Source: JAXGMV01 sp040768445 (GTDB lineage: Bacteria; Chloroflexota; Anaerolineae; Anaerolineales; Anaerolineaceae). From it: 64,000 bases of DNA. The notes under the pieces were generated by a model. The model was not told the DNA's origin. It was given only the letters and a program-made list of their open reading frames with translations, and did no database searches. Each line of letters begins with the position of its first letter. Positions within the stretch are counted from its first letter, which is position 1. Made by a program: the position numbers and the translations under genes. The DNA lies in NCBI GenBank assembly GCA_040768445.1, contig JAXGMV010000001.1, positions 2,046,001 through 2,110,000 on the forward strand, given 5' to 3'. Below, piece by piece: positions 34,560-43,054 of this stretch.

Positions 34560-35633
34560 GAAAGGGTTTTCATATCAGAAGATTTCATGACCTCTGTTCA
34601 TGGCCAGGCGAGTTGTGTAGACTGCCATGGCGGTGTTCAGGTGGCTGACAAGGCGGCTGCCCATGAAGGCTTGATTGCCGATCCGGCAGGAGATCCTGAA
34701 AATGCATGCGGTACCTGCCATGGAGACCAAACAGCAACCTACGTAAACGCTTTGCACACCACTCAGGCAGGCTATTGGGACTCGTTTGTGGCACGCGGTG
34801 CTGACATTACAGACCCAGCTCTGAACACGATGTTTGACAATCATTGTTCATCCTGCCACGCATCATGCGGTGAGTGTCACGTTTCTCAGCCAAAAAGTGT
34901 AGGCGGCGGCTTGTTAGATGGGCATAATTTCGTCAAAACGCCTCCGATGACCCGTACTTGCACAGCCTGCCATGGCAGCCGTGTTGGTAATGAATATATG
35001 GGTAAAAATGAAGGTTTTGTTGGTGATGTACACTTCCGCTCAGGCAGAATGAAATGTACAGACTGCCATACAGGTAGCGAAATGCACGATTCCATGGGAG
35101 CAACCAATCGCTATGATGGTGCTGAAACACCGAAATGCACAAGCTGCCATGCTGAAGTTGGATCTGCTACAGATACAATTAGCCAACATGCCATTCACCA
35201 GGACAAGTTGTCCTGCCAGGTGTGTCACTCTATCACATACAGCAGCTGTGACAGCTGCCATGTATCAATTAGCGAGACGACAGGAAATCCAAAGTTTAAA
35301 ACCGAAAGCACCTACTTCACATTCTTTATCGGGAAAAATCCCCTGCAGAGTGAAGAAAGACCGTATGAGTATGTGCCTGTCAGGCACGTGCCAATTGATC
35401 CAGAAAGCTACAGCTACTACGGTGAGAACCTGCTGTCTGAATTTAATGCTGCCACCACCTGGAAGTACACGACACCGCATAACATTCAGCGCAACACACC
35501 ACAGACTGAGACTTGCAATGCCTGTCACGGTAATGTTGATATCTTCCTTACTGCAGATAAGGTGAAGCCAGAAGAGCTTGAGGCAAATGCACCGGTAATT
35601 GTTGATAGTGTACCTGCTGCCGTAGGTAATTAA
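34539..35633 (+). CDS. Decahaem c-type cytochrome domain; C-terminal part of an 11-haem selenoprotein candidate
   Basis: 364 residues if read from GTG at 34539; with UGA read-through, coding continues from 34245. It has ten CxxCH haem motifs (CVDCH, CGTCH, CSSCH, CGECH, CTACH, CTDCH, CTSCH, CQVCH, CDSCH, CNACH), spread over residues about 26-335, and extra His suited as axial ligands. There is no signal peptide, yet c-type haem is attached outside the membrane, so stand-alone translation could not give a working cytochrome. This favours one continuous lipoprotein. GAGG upstream of the GTG could allow re-initiation, the main alternative. An extracytoplasmic electron carrier is likely; donor and acceptor are unknown. 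Confidence 0.82.
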   Translation: MAPLEPWERVFISEDFMTSVHGQASCVDCHGGVQVADKAAAHEGLIADPAGDPENACGTCHGDQTATYVNALHTTQAGYWDSFVARGADITDPALNTMFDNHCSSCHASCGECHVSQPKSVGGGLLDGHNFVKTPPMTRTCTACHGSRVGNEYMGKNEGFVGDVHFRSGRMKCTDCHTGSEMHDSMGATNRYDGAETPKCTSCHAEVGSATDTISQHAIHQDKLSCQVCHSITYSSCDSCHVSISETTGNPKFKTESTYFTFFIGKNPLQSEERPYEYVPVRHVPIDPESYSYYGENLLSEFNAATTWKYTTPHNIQRNTPQTETCNACHGNVDIFLTADKVKPEELEANAPVIVDSVPAAVGN

Positions 35634-35644
35634 TAAGTTTGTTA

Positions 35645-35676
35645 TTTACAGGAAAGCATTTTTGCTTTCCTGTAAA
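35645..35676 (+). terminator. Strong hairpin between cytochrome and rhodanese genes
   Basis: A perfect 13-bp stem (TTTACAGGAAAGC at 35645-35657 with GCTTTCCTGTAAA at 35664-35676) and a 6-nt loop. It is followed by A-rich, not T-rich, sequence, so it is more likely an attenuator or mRNA-stabilising element setting the ratio of cytochrome to rhodanese than a full terminator. Confidence 0.5.
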
Positions 35677-35713
35677 AAATAAAAACATTTTAGATAAATA
35701 AGGTGAAAAAGAG

Positions 35714-37450
35714 ATGAGTAAAAAGTTATACCTGCCCCTGTTTTTATTGCTGATATTCAGCATGGTCTTAGGTGCTTGCGCACCGCAGGCTGCTCCTGAG
35801 GTTGAAGTTGCAACCGAGGTCGTAGTTACAGAAGCTGCGACCGAAGCCCCAACTGAAGCGCCAACAGCTGAACCTACTGCTGAGCCAACTGATTTTGTTG
35901 CAGTATTCACAGATGTATTTGGGTCTTTATCCAAAGAAAATGGTTATGCTGCGATTTCAGTCACAGATCTAAACAATCTGCTGGTTGAGAATCCTCCTTT
36001 CCTGCTTGATATACGTGAACCTGCTGAAGTTGCAGAAGGCTATATTGAAGGTGCTGTGAATATCCCATTGCGTGATCTGCTGGATAACCTGGATAAGCTG
36101 CCCGGTTTGGATGATCCAATTGTGGTTTACTGCGGTTCAGGACATCGTGGAACGATTGCATTATCTGCCCTGACTGCACTTGGTTATACCGATGTTAAAA
36201 ACATGGGTGGTGGAACCGGCGCTTGGAAGAAGGCAGAGCTGGCTCTTACTACTGAGCCAATTGCGGATCCCGAATCAATCAGCACCCCAATTGTTGAAGA
36301 TGAACAACTTTTTACGTCTCTCAATGAATTCTTTAAAGCAATTCCAGAAGGTTTTTATGCAACAAACGCAGCTGGTTTGAATGAGAAAATTATCAATGGT
36401 GAAGATCTTCTCATTGTTGACACTCGCAGACCAGATGAAGTTGAAAAGAATGGGTACATTGAAGGCACGGTCTTTCTGCCTTATGAGACAATGTTGGATA
36501 ACTTAGATCAACTGCCTGAAAAAGATGCCCCCATTGTTATTTATTGCGGTTCGGGTCATCGTTCAGGGATCGCCATGACGGCCTTGCGTATGATTGGTTA
36601 CACCAATGTAATCAGCATGGGCGGTGGTTTTGGTGCTTGGAAAGCTGCTGAACTGCCGGTTGCCGGCGTGGTTGACTGGCAGGCTGAGTGGGGAACCTTC
36701 TTAGCCAGCCTGGCTGATAACATGCGGTCCATTGGTGCTGCTGACCTCAACACTGCTCTCGTTGAAAACCCACCCTTCCTACTGGATGTGCGTGAAGCTG
36801 GTGAACTTGAAGCAAATGGTTACATTGAAGGTGCTGTCCATATTCCTACGCGCGAAGTTCTCAACAATTTAGATAAATTGCCTGCTATGGATGAACCGAT
36901 TGTGGTTTACTGCGCCTCAGGTCACCGTGGTGCACTGGTAGCTGCAGCCCTGATTCAGCTTGGATATGAGGACGTGAAAAACCTTGGTGGTGGTATGGGA
37001 GCCTGGTTAAAGTCAGAACTTCCAGCTGTCACTGGATCAATGCCCGAAGCACCTGCCGCAGGTACTGCACCAGAAGTAGACCCAATCAAGTTTGAAGCAC
37101 TGTCAGCATATCTTTCTAACCTGCCTGATGGTTTCTCAGCGATCTCAGCAGCAGACCTAAACACAGCTTTGGTGGAATCGGAAATCTTCTTGTTGGATGT
37201 ACGCACAGCTGAAGAGCTTGCAGCTGATGGCGTCATTGAAGGGTCTGTCAATATTCCGATCGTGGAGCTGTTCACCCGCCTTTCAGAACTGCCTGAAGAT
37301 AAAGACACACCGATGGTCGTTTTCTGCAAGTCAGGTCATCGCGGCGGATTTGCTTTGATCGCCCTGAATATGATTGGTTACACCGATGTCAAGAATCTTG
37401 GCGGCGGTACCAATGCCTGGATTGCAGCAGAACTACCAGTTGTAAAATAA
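35714..37450 (+). CDS. Lipoprotein with four rhodanese domains
   Basis: 578 residues. The lipoprotein signal ends LGAC (Cys near residue 22) and is followed by an Ala/Pro/Thr/Glu-rich linker. Four rhodanese domains follow, each with an intact active-site Cys: VYCGSGHRG (Cys about 140), IYCGSGHRS (about 278), VYCASGHRG (about 400) and VFCKSGHRG (about 538). Rhodaneses carry sulfane sulfur as a Cys persulfide; the Ser/Gly-rich loops fit sulfur transfer. Four active copies on one extracytoplasmic anchor are unusual. It follows the multiheme cytochrome, pointing to sulfur or selenium oxyanion or polysulfide chemistry coupled to electron transfer; rhodanese lipoproteins also accompany multiheme cytochromes in Geobacter ext clusters (from memory). 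A strong terminator follows. Confidence 0.92.
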   Translation: MSKKLYLPLFLLLIFSMVLGACAPQAAPEVEVATEVVVTEAATEAPTEAPTAEPTAEPTDFVAVFTDVFGSLSKENGYAAISVTDLNNLLVENPPFLLDIREPAEVAEGYIEGAVNIPLRDLLDNLDKLPGLDDPIVVYCGSGHRGTIALSALTALGYTDVKNMGGGTGAWKKAELALTTEPIADPESISTPIVEDEQLFTSLNEFFKAIPEGFYATNAAGLNEKIINGEDLLIVDTRRPDEVEKNGYIEGTVFLPYETMLDNLDQLPEKDAPIVIYCGSGHRSGIAMTALRMIGYTNVISMGGGFGAWKAAELPVAGVVDWQAEWGTFLASLADNMRSIGAADLNTALVENPPFLLDVREAGELEANGYIEGAVHIPTREVLNNLDKLPAMDEPIVVYCASGHRGALVAAALIQLGYEDVKNLGGGMGAWLKSELPAVTGSMPEAPAAGTAPEVDPIKFEALSAYLSNLPDGFSAISAADLNTALVESEIFLLDVRTAEELAADGVIEGSVNIPIVELFTRLSELPEDKDTPMVVFCKSGHRGGFALIALNMIGYTDVKNLGGGTNAWIAAELPVVK

Positions 37451-37470
37451 TTTTGAATTTGTGATGGTTG

Positions 37471-37507
37471 AAAATCAGCCCTTAGTACCATCAGGGCTGA
37501 TTTTTTC
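37471..37507 (+). terminator. Rho-independent terminator of the cytochrome/rhodanese operon
   Basis: A perfect 12-bp stem (AAAATCAGCCCT at 37471-37482 with AGGGCTGATTTT at 37493-37504) and a 10-nt loop, ending in a T-tract. It lies 20 bp after the rhodanese stop. Confidence 0.9.
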
Positions 37508-37590
37508 TTAATAAATCCAATTTGATGCTGCTTTTTTTGCTGTGTATGGTTGACGTGTTGGGTGGCTGGTGATAAAATCATCGGGTGTTT

Positions 37591-37662
37591 GGGCGCGTAG
37601 CTCAATGGTAGAGCAGTGGCCTTTTAAGCCATTGGTTAAGGGTTCGAGCCCCTTCGCGCTCA
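37591..37662 (+). tRNA. tRNA-Lys (anticodon UUU)
   Basis: A 72-nt cloverleaf. Acceptor arms GGGCGCG and CGCGCTC pair (one G-U), D-stem GCTC/GAGC, anticodon stem GTGGC/GCCAT with loop CTTTTAA (anticodon TTT at 37623-37625), T-stem AAGGG/CCCTT with loop TTCGAGC, and discriminator A. The CCA end is not encoded. Confidence 0.97.
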
Positions 37663-37686
37663 CTTTTTATTTTGTAAAGCAATAGG

Positions 37687-37723
37687 AATAGCCTGAGGTA
37701 AGTGCCCAGGCTATTTTTATTTT
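37687..37723 (+). terminator. Terminator after tRNA-Lys
   Basis: A 9-bp stem (AATAGCCTG at 37687-37695, CAGGCTATT at 37707-37715) with an 11-nt loop, followed by TTTATTTT. It is placed 25 bp after the tRNA. Confidence 0.85.
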
Positions 37724-37765
37724 GCGATAAGCCACTTCTTTATACAGTACATCATCGGTTATATT

Positions 37766-38923
37766 TCATTCCTTTGCAGGACTATATCTCTGCTCATAGT
37801 CAGTACCGCTTATAAATTTTGAGCGGAGTGCAACTGCAATTAACGCTGTGGTATTTATCGTGAATGAGGCAAAGCCGCCATAATAACGAACCCAACCTAA
37901 TTCCATGCGATATCTGTCAGATCCAAATTGGTAACCAAAGTGATAGATGCTTAAGAATACTGCGACAATCATCAATACCTTTGCCATCCAATCTGCAGAG
38001 CTGGTCTTAAGAAGCGGCAGGCAGGCAACCAGGAATAAGAAGGGAATGTAAAACTGTTGGTTGCCAACCTTGTAAACTGTCAACATCACCAGGTAAGCAA
38101 TTACAACGCCTTCCAACCAGGAGAATTTGTTTTTCCAAGCAAAAATGAAGGTGATCATGACTCCAACAAGAACAAAGTAACTATTTGAATTGATCAAGAT
38201 AGTTATCAGCCCTCGATCACCGAAAGTTGTTTTGAGTGCGAGCAAGATTGATAAGAGGGTGGGATCGCGACCAGTATTGAAAAGGATAGGTGTGATAGGA
38301 CCGGTTCCCCAAATGATAATTGAAATCAAAAAACCTATCAAAAAAGTAATTGCTCCTGAGAAAATTATCTTCCAATCAAGAAGCCCCTTATTCAGTCCAA
38401 AAAATGGCAGCGTTAGAATTGGATAAAATTTTAGCAGTCCGGCGAGTGCAATCAATAAGCCCGTAAAAAATGAAAAACCTTTCCTTTTTGATAGCACTGC
38501 AAAAACCATCAGCGCGGCAACGAGCCCATCATTTAACCCGTAGATAACCCCCATACCGATTACAAGAATATTTGCTGGAACGCAAAGCAGGTAAACCAGA
38601 TGAATCGAATCCAATTCTCTGGTTTTCAGTAATTCTTTCACCAGTAAAATATTGCTGATGAGCATAAAACCAACAATTAAGAACTTGGGCGCAAGAGGAC
38701 AAAGCGGCAACAGGTAGCCCAAGATTGTGTGAAGCGGTCCGTAGGCATTATTCGTCGACCAGGGAGGATCGCCATTCAGCAGGAGCTGCCATTGTGTGAT
38801 GTAGGCTTTGTAATCATGCTGAATGCCACCTTTTAGGCATACCCAGACCATCAACAGAGACCAGCCCGCAAGAACGCCATAAATAATCAGAATCCTTTGC
38901 CTGGTCAAGTTTGTTTTCATCAT
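37766..38923 (-). CDS. Integral membrane glycosyltransferase, GT87-like
   Basis: 385 residues from ATG at 38923 with AGGG upstream; a longer frame from GTG at 38962 lacks a good ribosome-binding site. About ten hydrophobic helices. The first extracytoplasmic loop holds an acidic HDYKAYITQWQLLLNGDPPW stretch followed by NAYGPLHTILGY, and a later helix starts LLKFYPILTLPFFGLNKG. This is the arrangement of GT87/DUF2029 polyprenol-phosphate-sugar mannosyltransferases (GT-C fold). Substrate unknown. It stands alone, convergent with the tRNA-Lys gene and divergent from degV. Confidence 0.75.
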   Translation of the reverse strand: MMKTNLTRQRILIIYGVLAGWSLLMVWVCLKGGIQHDYKAYITQWQLLLNGDPPWSTNNAYGPLHTILGYLLPLCPLAPKFLIVGFMLISNILLVKELLKTRELDSIHLVYLLCVPANILVIGMGVIYGLNDGLVAALMVFAVLSKRKGFSFFTGLLIALAGLLKFYPILTLPFFGLNKGLLDWKIIFSGAITFLIGFLISIIIWGTGPITPILFNTGRDPTLLSILLALKTTFGDRGLITILINSNSYFVLVGVMITFIFAWKNKFSWLEGVVIAYLVMLTVYKVGNQQFYIPFLFLVACLPLLKTSSADWMAKVLMIVAVFLSIYHFGYQFGSDRYRMELGWVRYYGGFASFTINTTALIAVALRSKFISGTDYEQRYSPAKE

Positions 38924-39134
38924 TTCTTGCAACCCTAATTTCTTCTTAGATGGGTGAAACACTCTTATTATAATTATGCATAGAAATGCATTAATTGAAA
39001 ATGCGGTACCGGATTAACCAATTCGATTGAGAATAGTATGGGTGATGAGGGACCAAAAAAATTTCAATTAATGATATAACCTCAATTATGTTATGATTTC
39101 AAATATAAATTTCCCCCCAAAAGGTTGATCACTC

Positions 39135-39995
39135 ATGGCACAGCATTCAATTGAAATCCTCACAGATAGCACTTGCGATATTCCTGAGGCATTAATCCAA
39201 CAATACCAAATTAAAGTGCTGCCGCATTACATCATTTGGGGTGAAAAGCAGTTTCGCGATAGGATAGACCTGCAGGCTGAAGCCTTCTACGAACGGTTGG
39301 TAAAAGACCCTGTTTACCCATCCAGTGCACATGTTACGGAGGAGGAATACCGCCAGGCGTTTCTTCAAGCGAAAAATGACGGTGCGCAGGAAATTATCAC
39401 CATCACAATCAGCTCAGCGATGAGCGGCGCTTACCAGGCGGCGATGAATGCAGCTAAGACTGTTGACCTACCCATTCACATATTGGATGGGAAGGGACCG
39501 ACCATGACCCTGGGCTGGCAGGTATTAAAGGCTGCCAGATTGCGTGAGGAAGGCGCACAGGTCAATCAAATTGTGAAAGAAGTGGATCGCGTTCGCCAAA
39601 AATTGGTGCAGTACGTAAGTATGAACTCTATGGAATACCTTTACAAGGGCGGCCGGATTGGTAATGCCACACGGTTGTTTGGATCGCTATTGGATATCAA
39701 ACCACTGGTGTATATTGATCACGCAACGGGCCTGGTTGAAGCATCCGGTGTGACGCGCACATTTAAAAAAGCCGTTGGCACGCTGTATGACAAATTCTTC
39801 AAGTCTCTCAGCAGTCACAATAATCTTCGCATTGCAATACTGCACGGCAATTTGCTTAGTGAAGCTGAAAAATTGGCTGACCGGATTACCAAGGAGTTCA
39901 GTCCGGAAGAGTTGATCATCAACATGACCGGGCCGGTTCTCGGCATCAACACTGGCCCAGGTGCGCTGGCGTTGTGCGGATATCCTGAGGATTAA
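39135..39995 (+). CDS. DegV family fatty-acid-binding protein
   Basis: 286 residues of the usual DegV length. The start ILTDSTCDIPEALIQQYQIK is diagnostic (DSTCD/S motif), followed by the SAHVTEEEYRQAF and SSAMSGAYQAA segments that build the fatty-acid pocket, and a late NTGPGALAL-type end. In Firmicutes such proteins (FakB) present fatty acids to the kinase FakA; no fakA homologue is in the window. Monocistronic, with divergent transcription from the GT87-like gene and convergent with guaB. Confidence 0.93.
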   Translation: MAQHSIEILTDSTCDIPEALIQQYQIKVLPHYIIWGEKQFRDRIDLQAEAFYERLVKDPVYPSSAHVTEEEYRQAFLQAKNDGAQEIITITISSAMSGAYQAAMNAAKTVDLPIHILDGKGPTMTLGWQVLKAARLREEGAQVNQIVKEVDRVRQKLVQYVSMNSMEYLYKGGRIGNATRLFGSLLDIKPLVYIDHATGLVEASGVTRTFKKAVGTLYDKFFKSLSSHNNLRIAILHGNLLSEAEKLADRITKEFSPEELIINMTGPVLGINTGPGALALCGYPED

Positions 39996-40004
39996 GTAAA
40001 AAGC

Positions 40005-40026
40005 CTGCTGGAGTAAAAACCAGCAG
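40005..40026 (-). terminator. Terminator of the guaB transcript (probably bidirectional)
   Basis: A CTGCTGG/CCAGCAG stem (40005-40011 and 40020-40026) with an 8-nt A-rich loop. On the minus strand it is followed by GCTTTTT, fitting termination of guaB; it can also stop the convergent degV transcript. Confidence 0.7.
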
Positions 40027-40051
40027 ACAATTTGTTTAAAAATTTCGTAGC

Positions 40052-41536
40052 TTATTCGCCTCTCTGGTAATTGGGCGCTTCGCGCGTGATGGTCACATCG
40101 TGTGGGTGACTCTCAATCAAACCAGCGGAAGTTATGCGTACCAGGCGGGTCTTTTCCCGCAGGTCATTCAGATCCTTGGCACCAGCATATCCCATACCTG
40201 AGCGCAGCCCACCAACCAGCTGATAGATAAACTCAGAGAGCAGGCCTTTGTAAGGTACCATTCCTTCAATGCCTTCGGGGACAAGTTTTCTGGCTCCGTC
40301 CTGGCCACTGCCATAACGATCGCGGCCATATCCCTGCATCGCGCCCATACTGCCCATGCCGCGATAAGATTTGAACTGTCGGCCTTCGTACAAGATCATC
40401 TCGCCGGGAGACTCTAACAGCCCGGCCAGCAGGCTGCCGAGCATGACCGTGTCTGCACCGGCAACAATTGATTTGACAATATCACCGGAGTATTTGATAC
40501 CGCCATCGGCAACAATTGGGATGTCATACTGGCGGGCGATTTTCTTGCAGCGGTAGATGGCGGTCATTTGTGGCATACCAGCGCCAGAAATGACCCGCGT
40601 TGTGCAAATTGAGCCGGCGCCAACACCAACCTTCACTGCATCTGCACCGGCTTCAATCAATGCCTGAGTGCCTGCTTCAGTGACCACGTTTCCAGCAATT
40701 ACTGGCATGGTAGGATTGACTGCCTTGATACGCTTGATCGCTTTAATCACGCCGGCTGAGTGTCCATGTGCTGTATCAATTACAATGACATCCACGCCGA
40801 ACTGACTCATCAACTCAATACGTTCCTCCAGGTCAGTACCCACACCTACTGCCGCACCTATCAGCAGCCTGCCGCGGCCATCTTTTGCAGCGTTGGGATA
40901 CTTAACCTTCTTTTGGATATCCTTGACCGTGATCAAACCTCCAAGCTTGCCCTGGTCATCGACCAGCGGCAGCTTTTCAATGCGATGTTTCTGTAAAATT
41001 TTCTTGGCTTCTTCAAGGCTGGTGCCAACTGAGCCAGTTATCAAGTTTTCAGAAGTCATGAAGTAGCTGATTGGTTTGGTAAAGTCAGCGGGTTCGGTGA
41101 ACCGGATGTCCCGATTGGTGAGTATGCCAACCAGCTTGTCCGTTTCAGCATCAACAATTGGAATGCCGCTGATGTGGAAACGTGCCATGATGTCCTCGGC
41201 CTGCTGAAGGGTTGCATTTGGTGGCAGAGTGATGGGATCAAAAATCATGCCCGATTCAGAGCGCTTGACTGTGTCAACATCTTTCGCCTGTGCTTCGGGT
41301 GAGAGATTTCTGTGCAGAATGCCAATGCCGCCTTCGCGTGCCAATGCAATGGCTAATTTTGCTTCCGTGACGGTGTCCATTGCGGCTGAGAGAATAGGAA
41401 TATTCAGGTATATACCAGCAGCCAGACGGGCTCGGATACTGGTCTGCGAAGGTAAAATCTCACTGTAACCGGGTTCTATCAGCAAATCATCAAAGGTGAG
41501 TGCATCGTTGGCGGTGAATAGTTGGTCGTTGATCAT
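40052..41536 (-). CDS. guaB: Inosine-5'-monophosphate dehydrogenase
   Basis: 494 residues, the normal length. It catalyses IMP + NAD+ to XMP, the committed step of GTP synthesis. Two CBS domains (about 95-210) interrupt the TIM barrel; the catalytic loop VGVGAGSICTTRVISGAG contains the active-site Cys, and the GGLRSGMGYAGA and phosphate-binding VADGGIKYSGDIVKSI segments are present. It lies 14 bp from purB in one operon, grouping AMP and GMP synthesis from IMP. Confidence 0.97.
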   Translation of the reverse strand: MINDQLFTANDALTFDDLLIEPGYSEILPSQTSIRARLAAGIYLNIPILSAAMDTVTEAKLAIALAREGGIGILHRNLSPEAQAKDVDTVKRSESGMIFDPITLPPNATLQQAEDIMARFHISGIPIVDAETDKLVGILTNRDIRFTEPADFTKPISYFMTSENLITGSVGTSLEEAKKILQKHRIEKLPLVDDQGKLGGLITVKDIQKKVKYPNAAKDGRGRLLIGAAVGVGTDLEERIELMSQFGVDVIVIDTAHGHSAGVIKAIKRIKAVNPTMPVIAGNVVTEAGTQALIEAGADAVKVGVGAGSICTTRVISGAGMPQMTAIYRCKKIARQYDIPIVADGGIKYSGDIVKSIVAGADTVMLGSLLAGLLESPGEMILYEGRQFKSYRGMGSMGAMQGYGRDRYGSGQDGARKLVPEGIEGMVPYKGLLSEFIYQLVGGLRSGMGYAGAKDLNDLREKTRLVRITSAGLIESHPHDVTITREAPNYQRGE

Positions 41537-41550
41537 AAACTCCTCTTCAA

Positions 41551-42960
41551 TTAACTGGTTTCTAATTTGAGCTGCTCCCTGATTACGGCAGCCATTTCTT
41601 TTGAACGCTGTGCGGCAATGCCGGTGTAGCTGTTCATATCCAGCAGTTCGTCTATTTGGACAGGAGACAAGAACCGGGCAATCGCAGGGTCAGAATTTAT
41701 AGTTTCTATTAAAGGATTAGTCTCTCCCGATTGCACTGCTTGCCAGGCTTGCAGGGCATGGATGCGCAGCAGTTCGTGCATCTCCTGGCGGTCGGCGCCT
41801 TTCTTGCTGGCAGCCATCAGAATGCGCTCGGTTGCTGAGAATGGGGCATATTTTGCCAGGTTCTGCGCGATTGCCGCAGTATTGACCACCAACCCATCCA
41901 TAATTTTTATTGCGGTGATTAATAGTTCATCACTAATCAAGAATGCTTCCGGGAGAACAGAACGACGGTTGGCCGAGTCATCCAGTGTGCGCTCAAGCAG
42001 TGAGTTGCCGGCATTCTGCCAGGCTACCTGGGGCAACACAGACAAAACACGAGCTAGTGAGTCAATTTTTTCTGCATTGATAGGATTGCGTTTAAAAGGC
42101 ATGGCAGACGACCCGACCTGGCTTTTTCCAAATGGCTCTGAAAGCTCACCGAAACCGGCAGACTGCAGGATTCGCAGATCGAATGCCATTTTGTATAAAC
42201 TGGCGCCCAGCCCAGCCAGCGCAGAAAGAAGATGGTAATCCTGGCTGCGAGGATATGTCTGGTGGGTGGCAAGGTAAAAATTGAGACCGAGCAAGCGGCT
42301 TAGTTCTCCTTCAAATGCCGGGAAGTTTTCGCTTCCAATGAGGTCCATGTAAGCGGCGGCAGTACCAACAGCGCCCTTGAAACCCTTGCCGCGCAGATGA
42401 CTTTGGGCATGCTCAAGATGGTTGTACTCTTCCAGCAAGTCCTGAGCATACAATGAAAGGCGGTAACCAAGGGTTGTTGGTTCGGCTGGCTGTAAATGCG
42501 TATAGGCTATAACTGGCAAATCTACATACTGATCAATCCTGTCACACAGGCAGGAGAGCAGCGTTCGCAAGCGATTTTGTATGATTGACAGCGCGCTTTT
42601 TATCCTTATAACTTCTGCGTTGTCTTCTATATCCATTGAGGTAGCGCCGAGGTGAAGGATCGGACCGCCAATTGGCGCCTGTTCAGCGAAGGTTTTAAGC
42701 TCAGCCATCAGGTCGTGATGAATTTGGCTTTCAATCTCTGCTGCCCGCACCATGTCGATGTCATCAACATGTCGTTGTAAATCTTCCACCTGCTCTCGGG
42801 ATACCAACTGGTAGGTGGTTTGCGCTTGAGCCAGCGCAATCCAGACCTGCCTCCAAAGCCGGCGTTTGTTGACTTCACTCCAAATCCGGCGCATTTCATG
42901 GCTGGCATAGCGCCAGGTGAATGGTGATTGATAGAGAGACCATGTTTCCATACTATTCAT
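41551..42960 (-). CDS. purB: Adenylosuccinate lyase
   Basis: 469 residues of the fumarase/aspartase superfamily. The signature SSAMPFKRNPINAEKIDSL is intact, and HLGATSMDIEDNAEVIRI and THLQPAEPTTLGYRL supply further catalytic segments. It cleaves adenylosuccinate and SAICAR in purine synthesis. MNSMETW allows ATG starts at 42960 or 42951. It is the upstream partner of guaB in the operon. Confidence 0.95.
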   Translation of the reverse strand: MNSMETWSLYQSPFTWRYASHEMRRIWSEVNKRRLWRQVWIALAQAQTTYQLVSREQVEDLQRHVDDIDMVRAAEIESQIHHDLMAELKTFAEQAPIGGPILHLGATSMDIEDNAEVIRIKSALSIIQNRLRTLLSCLCDRIDQYVDLPVIAYTHLQPAEPTTLGYRLSLYAQDLLEEYNHLEHAQSHLRGKGFKGAVGTAAAYMDLIGSENFPAFEGELSRLLGLNFYLATHQTYPRSQDYHLLSALAGLGASLYKMAFDLRILQSAGFGELSEPFGKSQVGSSAMPFKRNPINAEKIDSLARVLSVLPQVAWQNAGNSLLERTLDDSANRRSVLPEAFLISDELLITAIKIMDGLVVNTAAIAQNLAKYAPFSATERILMAASKKGADRQEMHELLRIHALQAWQAVQSGETNPLIETINSDPAIARFLSPVQIDELLDMNSYTGIAAQRSKEMAAVIREQLKLETS

Positions 42961-43054
42961 TCTATTACATCAGCAGTCAAACTGTATTGAATTGCCAGAA
43001 TGATCATGATATTTTAAGAATTTACTGCATCAATATGCTTCATGTAGGTTGTGT

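Noticed and set aside
34539..35633. Independent initiation at GTG 34539 as a separate cytochrome gene
   Set aside because: The product would have ten haem sites but no export signal, and the frame joins the upstream lipoprotein exactly. It stays listed as a part, with re-initiation as the alternative.
35645..35676. The strong hairpin as a 3' SECIS element
   Set aside because: Bacterial SECIS elements lie immediately after the UGA; this hairpin is more than 1 kb away and follows the stop codon.
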